Part shown: one piece after another, positions 1-4,906 of the stretch
Layout of the letters: each line of letters opens with the position of its first letter
How positions within the stretch are numbered: the stretch's first letter is position 1
Origin: Flavobacteriaceae bacterium
Lineage (GTDB): Bacteria; Bacteroidota; Bacteroidia; Flavobacteriales; Flavobacteriaceae
Direction of reading: 5' to 3'
Assembly (NCBI GenBank): GCA_019752245.1
Contig: JAIEMH010000323.1
Coordinates: 1 to 6,367, forward strand
DNA length: 6,367 bases
Program-made: the position numbers and the translations under genes
Notes under the pieces: model-generated
Databases searched by the model: none
Seen by the model: the letters and a program-made list of their open reading frames with translations, nothing else
What the model was told of the DNA's origin: nothing

Positions 1-375
1 ATACGGTGCACTTAAACGAAATGTTGGAACGATTACTTTAAAGTTTTTGGTAGTTGTAAAATTAATCATATTAAAGAAACCACGCATTGCTCCGTGAGGT
101 GAAGAAAGCAAACAACCTGAACTGTAAGTATGTGATTCACCTGGTTTTAGAACTGGTTTTTTTCCAATTACTCCTTCGCCATCTACAATTTCTAAATCGT
201 TAAGTGAATCAAAAATTTCCCAATGACGCGAGGTTAATTGAACCGAATCTTTGCTGTGATTTTCTATTGTTATCTCATAAGAAAAGGCAAAATGAATCTT
301 GTAGTTTTTGAAGTAAGTACCTTCAAAACTAGTATTAACAGATATTTTTATGCCTCTTGTTATTTGAGTAACCAT
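1..375 (-). CDS. apaG: ApaG domain protein (partial, 3' end off the window)
   Basis: The minus-strand frame from the ATG at 375-373 runs open for 125 codons to the window edge. The translation begins MVTQITRGIKISVNTSFEG and ends ...IVPTFRLSAPY. It carries the ApaG fingerprint: a glycine-rich GEGVIG (residues 66-71), then KPGESHTYSSG (78-87), then SSPHGAMRGFFNMI, and a final FRL strand matching the FRLAVP end of E. coli ApaG. ApaG proteins are about 125-130 aa, so only a few C-terminal residues are missing. The fold is a small fibronectin-III-like beta sandwich, also found in some F-box proteins. The old name, Co2+/Mg2+ efflux protein, comes from mutant phenotypes and the biochemical role is not settled. 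No signal peptide is seen, so it is cytoplasmic. It lies 66 bp downstream of the plug gene and has its own promoter candidate, so it may be transcribed separately. Confidence 0.93.
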   Translation of the reverse strand, partial: MVTQITRGIKISVNTSFEGTYFKNYKIHFAFSYEITIENHSKDSVQLTSRHWEIFDSLNDLEIVDGEGVIGKKPVLKPGESHTYSSGCLLSSPHGAMRGFFNMINFTTTKNFKVIVPTFRLSAPY

Positions 376-388
376 AAAGAAACTTTTT

Positions 389-418
389 GTAAAGTTACAA
401 AATTTATAAAAAAACAAA
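389..418 (-). promoter_or_regulatory. Candidate Bacteroidota promoter for apaG
   Basis: On the minus strand TTTG (418-415) is followed after 17 bases by TAACTTTA (397-390). This resembles the phylum consensus TTTG / TAnnTTTG with one mismatch at the last -7 base. The element ends 13 bases before the apaG ATG, implying a leader of only a few bases. A shifted near match, TAAATTTTG, lies just upstream. The call rests on pattern only, in very AT-rich DNA where chance matches are common. Confidence 0.35.
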
Positions 419-441
419 TGTTTTTTTAATGTTAAATATAA

Positions 442-1698
442 TTAATTGATTATGTCTGTTGATGTTGCAACTCCTTTTCCTATAACTCTGTCGTAGTGTT
501 GGTTATTTTCACGATAGTAAATAATGGCAAAATAGTTGTTTTCAGTTTGATAGAAATTTCCGTCAATTGCATTTTCGTCGTCTATTTTTCCTTTGCTGTC
601 GGCAATTGTATAATTGTAATTTGTAAAGCCTTGTTTTATCATTATTGCTTTTTCGTAAATGCCTTTTTTGGTATTATAATCCATTTTATTTTCTTCAGAA
701 AGAACATTGTTGTTGAACATTCCTGTGATGTAAATATTTTTGTTTTGATAAAATGCTGGTGCCGAAAGCGAAAAGTAAATCCAAGCATAATCGGCTTCAA
801 TTTCATCATTTTGTGAATTTAGATTTTTGATGTAAAAGTTTCCATTTATATCGGGCCAATAAGTATAAGGTTTTTCTGCTCGTGTGTTGTTGGTATATAA
901 GAAGCAGTTGTATAATCCGCCTTGCGTATCTATTCTGGCAATGCTGTTATTGGCTGCTCGAATGTTTTTATTTTCAAAGAAAAGGTATTCGTTTCCTGCC
1001 CAAAATTGTGTTTCGGTATCGTATTTATAAATTAAATCATTGCCAATAGTATACATTGGTTTGATGTTGGAAATAGTATTGTTGAATTTTCCGTTTTGCA
1101 TTAAAAGCACTTTGACGTTTTGCAATGGGCTTTGGAAAGTAATTGAGCCCGATTTTATTGCAAAATCTATATTGTGCTTGAATTGAACATCTTTTACATT
1201 ACGTGCTCTTTTAACTTGCATAGGCACAGAAACTAACTCTTCAAAAACAATGAATTTTCTTGAAAAAACTACTTCTTGGTCTTCGTTAACAATACTAATT
1301 ATATAATTACCGCTTACTTTTAATTGGGTAAGTTTATTAGGAAATGATATTCTATAGTGGGAATAAATTTGTAATGCATTTAAAGAATTGGTGTAGTCTT
1401 GAATACGTTGGTTATCAAAGCCAGTTAAATATTCATTAATAGATAATTGTGACTTTTTCCAATCATAATCACAATGGGTTATTTTGTAATAATAATTGTC
1501 TTCGGATCCATGTAAATCATCAAATTGCAATTGAAAAGAATCGCCTAATTGAAAAAGCGGAATAGCATTTTGTGCGTTTTGAACAAATGAAATTGTTTTA
1601 ATATGATAAGGAGGATTGACTTCTTTTTCTTGAGCTATTGAGTTTAAAATAGATAGAAGTAGTGCCGAAAACAATATAATTTTTTTGTACATAATCAT
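442..1698 (-). CDS. Type IX secretion system plug protein (DUF5103 family)
   Basis: This 418-residue protein has an N-terminal signal peptide: MIMYKK, a hydrophobic stretch at about 7-19, and likely cleavage after NSIA (residue 22), with Q-E-K following. The mature protein is predicted to be periplasmic and almost entirely beta. Features I associate with the DUF5103 / T9SS_plug_1st family are the early PPYHIKTISFVQ, a QLGDSFQLQFDDL strand, the THCDYDW motif (74-80) followed by INEYLTGF, and a later FWAGNEYLFFENKNIRAANN segment (232-251). The last ~110 residues (YITGMFNN at 323-330, GIYEKAIMIKQGFTNYNYTI) look like an E-set/Ig-like domain. In Flavobacterium johnsoniae the plug protein closes the periplasmic side of the SprA translocon when no substrate is engaged. 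No other T9SS gene lies in the window. The ATG at 1692 (Met3) is an equally possible start and fits the promoter spacing better. Confidence 0.85.
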   Translation of the reverse strand: MIMYKKIILFSALLLSILNSIAQEKEVNPPYHIKTISFVQNAQNAIPLFQLGDSFQLQFDDLHGSEDNYYYKITHCDYDWKKSQLSINEYLTGFDNQRIQDYTNSLNALQIYSHYRISFPNKLTQLKVSGNYIISIVNEDQEVVFSRKFIVFEELVSVPMQVKRARNVKDVQFKHNIDFAIKSGSITFQSPLQNVKVLLMQNGKFNNTISNIKPMYTIGNDLIYKYDTETQFWAGNEYLFFENKNIRAANNSIARIDTQGGLYNCFLYTNNTRAEKPYTYWPDINGNFYIKNLNSQNDEIEADYAWIYFSLSAPAFYQNKNIYITGMFNNNVLSEENKMDYNTKKGIYEKAIMIKQGFTNYNYTIADSKGKIDDENAIDGNFYQTENNYFAIIYYRENNQHYDRVIGKGVATSTDIIN

Positions 1699-1706
1699 TT
1701 TATTAT

Positions 1707-1741
1707 CAAACGTAAAGATACTAAATATTATTATCTACAAT
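1707..1741 (-). promoter_or_regulatory. Candidate Bacteroidota promoter for the plug gene
   Basis: In the 56-bp gap upstream of the plug gene the minus strand reads ATTG (1741-1738), a 23-base spacer, then TACGTTTG (1714-1707), an exact TAnnTTTG -7 element. The spacer is at the long end of the accepted range. The -7 element sits only 8 bases from the ATG at 1698, so the transcript would be almost leaderless. That favours the ATG at 1692, or weak promoter use with read-through from the map-methyltransferase unit. Confidence 0.4.
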
Positions 1742-1754
1742 TGTGCCAATAAAA

Positions 1755-2525
1755 TTATTTAAAGCAAACCGGAATAATTTCGCCTTTTGCCAAACAATAT
1801 TTCTCTACTAATTCTGGGGCTAATTTGGAGGTGTAATCTTCTTCAATAACTTTAAAACCAATGCTTCTAAGTTTGTCAAAATAATCTCTTCCATAAACAC
1901 GAACGTGATCGTATTGTCCGAAGATTTTAGCTCTTTCTTTTTGATCAACAATCGTATCGTCAGAGAACGTGGTTGCGCGAGATAAATCTTGTGGAATTTG
2001 AAAAATACCCATTCCGCCTGGTTTTAAAACTCTGTATAATTCTTGCATGGCTTTAGTATCGTCTGGAATGTGTTCTAAAACGTGGTTGCAAAGAATGATA
2101 TCGTATTGATTATCTTCAAACGGTAAATTACAAATGTCTGCTTTTACATCTGCTAACGGCGAAAGTAAATCGGTTGTAGTATAATCGATGTTAGTTTGCT
2201 TCTTGAAACGTTTGTAAAATTCTTGTTCTGGAGCAAAATGTAGTACTTTTTTCTTTTCCTTTGAAGTGAAAAAATCGGTTTCATTTTGTAAATAAAGCCA
2301 TAATAAACGGTGTCTTTCTAAAGATAAAGTACTTGGAGAAAGAACATTATTTCTTTGATTTCCATATCCGTAAGGTAAAAACATGCTGAAACTTTTTCCG
2401 TCAATAGGATCAGTAAAACGATTTCCTTTTAATAAAAATGCTAAAATAGGACGCACCACAATACTTAAACGAATTAATATTGGACGAGGAATAGTGTTTA
2501 ATATGAACTTGAATATTTTTTTCAT
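1755..2525 (-). CDS. Class I SAM-dependent methyltransferase (HFAPE-type motif I)
   Basis: A 256-residue protein with a Rossmann-type methyltransferase domain. Motif I is VLHFAPE (94-100) in place of the usual glycine-rich loop. The acidic residue closing strand 2 is probably D119 in TTTDL. ADICNLPFEDNQYDIILCNHVLEHIPDD (129-156) is the classic region around motifs II/III, and ELYRVLKPGG (162-171) is the post-motif of Methyltransf_11-like enzymes. The first ~35 residues are hydrophobic and basic (MKKIFKFILNTIPRP, then RPILAFLLKG), suggesting membrane association rather than a cleaved signal. Relatives I recall carry two Cys pairs before the RHRLLWLYL helix; here those sites read TDPID (38-42) and LSPST (62-66). 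The substrate is unknown. The frame stays open to an ATG at 2564, but that start would lie inside map. The chosen ATG at 2525 leaves one base after the map stop, so the two genes are probably translationally coupled. Confidence 0.85.
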   Translation of the reverse strand: MKKIFKFILNTIPRPILIRLSIVVRPILAFLLKGNRFTDPIDGKSFSMFLPYGYGNQRNNVLSPSTLSLERHRLLWLYLQNETDFFTSKEKKKVLHFAPEQEFYKRFKKQTNIDYTTTDLLSPLADVKADICNLPFEDNQYDIILCNHVLEHIPDDTKAMQELYRVLKPGGMGIFQIPQDLSRATTFSDDTIVDQKERAKIFGQYDHVRVYGRDYFDKLRSIGFKVIEEDYTSKLAPELVEKYCLAKGEIIPVCFK

Positions 2526-2526
2526 T

Positions 2527-3342
2527 TTAAAAAGAGTAGTGATTTCTAAACTCATCTTCCTCATTACTTACAATTCCCAAAGCATCATAAATATATTTGA
2601 AAGTCGATAAGATTTCTGGTTTACCGTCTATTAAAGCGACATCGTGTTCAAAATGTGCGCTTGGTTTTCCGTCGGCAGTTAGAATTGTCCAACCATCTTT
2701 TAATTGTTTTATGTTTTTTGTTCCCATGTTTATCATTGGCTCAATGGCAACAACCATGCCTTCTACCAACATTTTTCCGCGACCGCGTTTGCCATAATTG
2801 GGCATTTCTGGATCTTCATGCATTTTTTTGCCTAATCCATGTCCAACAAGTTCACGAACTACGCCATAGCCATGACCTTCACAATATTTCTGAATTGCAT
2901 TTCCTACATCTTCTACACGGTTTCCAGCTTTAAATTCGCGAATTCCAACATACAAGCTTTCTTTAGTAACGCGAAGTAATTTTTTAACCTCTGGAGCAAC
3001 TTCACCTATTTCAAAACTATAGGCATGATCGCCATAAAATTCGTTTTTCAAAACACCACAATCCACCGAAATAACATCGCCTTCAAGTAATGGAATATTG
3101 TTCGGAATTCCATGAACAACTTGAGCATTTGGACTCATGCACAACGAATTTGGGAATCCATAAAGTCCAAGAAATCCTGGAACTCCACCGTTATCTCTTA
3201 TAAATTCTTCGGCTATTTTATCTAATTGTAAAGTAGTTACACCTGGTTTAATCACTTTTGCAATTTCGCCCAATGTTTTAGAAACTAACAACGCACTTTC
3301 GCGCATCAATTCAATTTCTTCTCTTGTTTTTGGAATAATCAT
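2527..3342 (-). CDS. map: Type I methionine aminopeptidase
   Basis: A 271-residue cytosolic metallopeptidase that removes the initiator Met from new proteins. All metal and catalytic residues are visible with the spacing of E. coli MetAP: H77 (VVHGIP), D94 (ISVDCG), D105 (FYGDHAY), H168 (VGHGLG), E201 (AIEPM) and E232 (HFEHD), corresponding to H79, D97, D108, H171, E204 and E235. There is no N-terminal extension with a zinc finger or SH3-binding segment, so this is the short bacterial type I form. A C-terminal tail (GIVSNEEDEF...) follows the peptidase fold. The start MIIPKTREEIELM matches the family. An upstream in-frame ATG at 3372 would add MYFCTQKFRK, but it lies upstream of the -7 element at 3369-3362 and is rejected. 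The gene is first in a two-gene unit with the methyltransferase. Confidence 0.97.
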   Translation of the reverse strand: MIIPKTREEIELMRESALLVSKTLGEIAKVIKPGVTTLQLDKIAEEFIRDNGGVPGFLGLYGFPNSLCMSPNAQVVHGIPNNIPLLEGDVISVDCGVLKNEFYGDHAYSFEIGEVAPEVKKLLRVTKESLYVGIREFKAGNRVEDVGNAIQKYCEGHGYGVVRELVGHGLGKKMHEDPEMPNYGKRGRGKMLVEGMVVAIEPMINMGTKNIKQLKDGWTILTADGKPSAHFEHDVALIDGKPEILSTFKYIYDALGIVSNEEDEFRNHYSF

Positions 3343-3361
3343 TTTTCTAAATTTCTGAGTA

Positions 3362-3391
3362 CAAAAATACAATTTTCTTGCGATAAAAAAC
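3362..3391 (-). promoter_or_regulatory. Candidate promoter of the map-methyltransferase unit
   Basis: The minus strand carries TATTTTTG (3369-3362), an exact TAnnTTTG -7 element. A weak GTTT (3391-3388) lies 18 bases upstream at the -33 position. The -7 box ends 19 bases before the map ATG at 3342, giving a leader of roughly 12-15 bases. This position supports the shorter map start. Confidence 0.5.
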
Positions 3392-3403
3392 AGCTATATT
3401 TAC

Positions 3404-3423
3404 AATATGAGTTTTATCATATT
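3404..3423. promoter_or_regulatory. Inverted repeat in divergent promoter region (possible operator)
   Basis: The 7-bp arms AATATGA (3404-3410) and TCATATT (3417-3423) are perfect complements around a 6-base spacer. The repeat lies between the map promoter and the CoA-transferase promoter and covers the expected -33 region of the latter. It could bind a dimeric regulator. No regulator gene is present in the window and the DNA is AT-rich, so chance is possible. Confidence 0.3.
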
Positions 3424-3429
3424 ATTTTA

Positions 3430-3444
3430 TAAAATCCGATTTTA
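3430..3444. promoter_or_regulatory. 15-bp palindrome overlapping the CoA-transferase -7 element (possible operator)
   Basis: TAAAATC (3430-3436) and GATTTTA (3438-3444) are perfect 7-bp inverted arms around a single central C. The right arm overlaps the first two bases of the TAACTTTG -7 box (3443-3450), so a bound protein would block the promoter. The one-base centre argues against an RNA hairpin and for a DNA-binding site. The function is inferred from position alone. Confidence 0.4.
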
Positions 3445-3450
3445 ACTTTG
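3443..3450 (+). promoter_or_regulatory. Candidate -7 element of the CoA-transferase gene
   Basis: TAACTTTG is an exact match to the Bacteroidota -7 consensus TAnnTTTG and ends 17 bases before the ATG at 3468. No TTG is seen at the proper distance upstream (about 3415-3425 is tatcatattat). A weak -33 box would fit a promoter that depends on an activator or is weakly expressed. Confidence 0.5.
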
Positions 3451-3467
3451 TCCAAAATTTATTAGGT

Positions 3468-4742
3468 ATGAGTAAATATGTCACAGCAGAAGAAGCTGTA
3501 AAAGTAGTAAAATCAGGCGATAGAGTTTATCTTCAAGCCGCAGCTGCAGCGCCAACAATACTTGCAAACGCATTAACAGAAAGGGCATCTGAACTTAGAA
3601 ACGTAGAAATTTGTCATCTTCACACAGAAGGCGAAGCGCGTTATGCCAATCCAGATTTGTCTGAAAGTTTTCATGTAAATTCGTTTTTTATCGGAGCCAA
3701 TGTGCGTCACACTTTAAAAGCAGGAAATGGTTCTTACACACCAGTTTTTCTTAGTGAATTGCCACATTTGTTTCGCAAAAATGTACTTCCGTTGGATGTT
3801 GCCTTCATTCACGTTTCGCCACCAGACAGACATGGATATTGTTCGCTTGGTGTTTCTGTAGAGGCAACAGTTGCCGCTATTGAAAACGCTAAAATTGTAA
3901 TTGCACAAGTAAATCCTCAAATGCCAAGAACTTTTGGTGACGGAATTCTTCATGTTTCAGAAATTGATTATCTCGTTGAAGTTAATGTTCCAATTTATGG
4001 TCACGCGCCAGAACTTTTTACCGCAGAAGAAGAAAAAATTGGTGCTTTTGTAGCCTCGTTAATTGACGATAAAAGCACGCTTCAAATGGGAATTGGATCT
4101 ATTCCAAATGCTGCTTTAAGCAAATTAAAAAATCACAAAGATTTGGGTTTGCACACCGAAATGTTCTCTGACGGCGTTATAGATTTAATAGAAAATGATG
4201 TCATCAATTGCAACTATAAAGGAACACTTCGCGGACGCGTTTTAGCCACTTTTTTAATTGGTTCCAAACGTTTGTACGATTTTGTAAACGACAATCCATT
4301 TATCGAAATGAAGGAATCTTCGATGGTAAATGACACCGCTCGAATTAGAAAAAATCCAAACATGATTGCCATAAATTCAGCCATTGAAGTCGATTTAACT
4401 GGTCAGGTTTGTGCCGATTCTATTGGTCCGCAAATGTATTCTGGAGTTGGTGGTCAAATGGATTTTATTCGCGGTGCCTCTTTAAGCCCAGGTGGAAAAG
4501 CAATAATTGCGTTGCCTTCAATAACCAAAAAAGGAATAAGCAGAATTGTACCTTTCTTAAAACAAGGCGCAGGAGTTGTTACCACAAGAGCACATATTCA
4601 CTACGTAATTACAGAAAACGGAATTGCCGATTTATACGGAAAAACATTAAAACAACGTGCTGCCGAATTAGTCCGAATTGCACATCCAAATCACCAAGAA
4701 AGCATAGAGCGAGAATACCACGAGTTACTAAATAAAATGTAG
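3468..4742 (+). CDS. Acetyl-CoA hydrolase/transferase family protein (4-hydroxybutyrate CoA-transferase-like)
   Basis: A 424-residue, complete, cytosolic family I CoA-transferase homologue. The N-terminal half (about 1-185) has the acetyl-CoA hydrolase N-domain pattern, including VSPPDRHGYCSLGVSVE (117-132) and a later NPQMPRTFGDG. The C-terminal domain has LQMGIGSIPNAAL (205-217), then GLHTEMFSDGVIDL (227-240), in which E231 aligns with the glutamate that forms the enzyme-CoA thioester (E238 of the Clostridium aminobutyricum enzyme). It continues with NSAIEVDLTGQV (303-314), the YSGVGGQMDFIRGA oxyanion/CoA-binding region (324-337) and TENGIADLYGKTLKQRA near the end. Length and motifs fit 4-hydroxybutyrate, butyrate or acetate CoA-transferases better than a dedicated hydrolase, but the acyl substrate cannot be read from the sequence. 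The gene stands alone, opposite to its neighbours, without a visible pathway partner. It may serve acetate/acyl-CoA exchange. Confidence 0.9.
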   Translation: MSKYVTAEEAVKVVKSGDRVYLQAAAAAPTILANALTERASELRNVEICHLHTEGEARYANPDLSESFHVNSFFIGANVRHTLKAGNGSYTPVFLSELPHLFRKNVLPLDVAFIHVSPPDRHGYCSLGVSVEATVAAIENAKIVIAQVNPQMPRTFGDGILHVSEIDYLVEVNVPIYGHAPELFTAEEEKIGAFVASLIDDKSTLQMGIGSIPNAALSKLKNHKDLGLHTEMFSDGVIDLIENDVINCNYKGTLRGRVLATFLIGSKRLYDFVNDNPFIEMKESSMVNDTARIRKNPNMIAINSAIEVDLTGQVCADSIGPQMYSGVGGQMDFIRGASLSPGGKAIIALPSITKKGISRIVPFLKQGAGVVTTRAHIHYVITENGIADLYGKTLKQRAAELVRIAHPNHQESIEREYHELLNKM

Positions 4743-4751
4743 TTTTTTTTT

Positions 4752-4876
4752 AGGAGCGAATGGCTCGGGAGTTTTTGGTTTCCTTATTCCTGCTTTCCAT
4801 TGCAATCTTTTTCTTTTGTTGCCTTCGAGTGCCTCAGGCAACAAAAGAAAAAGATTTTCTCTCCAATCAGGGCTAG
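4752..4876 (-). repeat. Probable interspersed Flavobacterium intergenic element with central hairpin
   Basis: Read on the minus strand, the gap contains CTAGCCCTGATTGG, a long perfect hairpin, GGAAAGCAGGAATAAGG, then CCGAGCCATTCGCTCC. From memory, many Flavobacterium intergenic regions contain elements of the form TAGCCCTGAT...hairpin...GGAAAGCAGGA...AGCTCC, with conserved flanks and a variable hairpin. Outside the central stem, CCTG (4789-4792) can pair with CAGG (4868-4871), and GAGC (4754-4757) with GCTC (4763-4766), suggesting a folded RNA or DNA structure. Copy number cannot be checked here. Confidence 0.5.
4804..4856. terminator. Perfect 21-bp inverted repeat between convergent genes (likely bidirectional terminator)
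   Basis: Arms 4804-4824 and 4836-4856 are perfect complements over 21 bp, around an 11-base loop (tcgagtgcctc). The outer part is a pyrimidine/purine tract (CTTTTTCTTTT paired with AAAAGAAAAAG) and the inner part is GC-richer (TTGCCT/AGGCAA). It starts 61 bases after the CoA-transferase stop and ends 50 bases from the gpmI stop, so it can serve both transcripts. On the plus strand it is followed by TTTTCT, a modest U tract; there is none on the minus side, so termination strength is uncertain. Confidence 0.65.
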
Positions 4877-4906
4877 ATAGGTTTTGTGTTTTACTAAATC
4901 AGTAGT

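Noticed and set aside
238..429. Plus-strand open frame of 63 codons
   Set aside because: It lies antisense to apaG and its promoter region; the translation resembles no family and the apaG frame is convincing.
496..816. Plus-strand open frame of 106 codons
   Set aside because: Fully antisense to the plug gene; the hydrophobic, Phe/Ile/Val-rich translation is what AT-rich antisense DNA gives.
1737..1744. ACAATTGT palindrome in the methyltransferase-plug gap
   Set aside because: Eight bases in AT-rich DNA is expected by chance; too short for a terminator and no U tract.
2526..2564. Longer methyltransferase start (MRKMSLEITTLFK extension)
   Set aside because: It would overlap map by 38 bases, and the extension lacks family character; MKKIFKF right after the map stop fits better.
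2383..2933. Three overlapping plus-strand open frames
   Set aside because: They are antisense to map and the methyltransferase, both of which have clear motifs in the other strand.
3343..3372. Longer map start (MYFCTQKFRK extension)
   Set aside because: The ATG lies upstream of the best -7 element, so it would not be in the transcript, and the family starts at MIIPKTREEIELM.
3714..3953. Minus-strand frame within the CoA-transferase gene
   Set aside because: Antisense to conserved family motifs; no independent start signal.
4409..4735. Plus-strand second frame, 108 codons, rich in Arg, Cys and Trp
   Set aside because: Out-of-frame shadow of the CoA-transferase C-terminus.
4743..4751. Nine-T run directly after the CoA-transferase stop
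   Set aside because: No stem precedes it except coding sequence, so it is not an intrinsic terminator by itself.
4892..4904. TACT-aaatc-AGTA hairpin next to the gpmI stop
   Set aside because: A 4-bp AT-rich stem is too weak; the 21-bp inverted repeat explains termination better.
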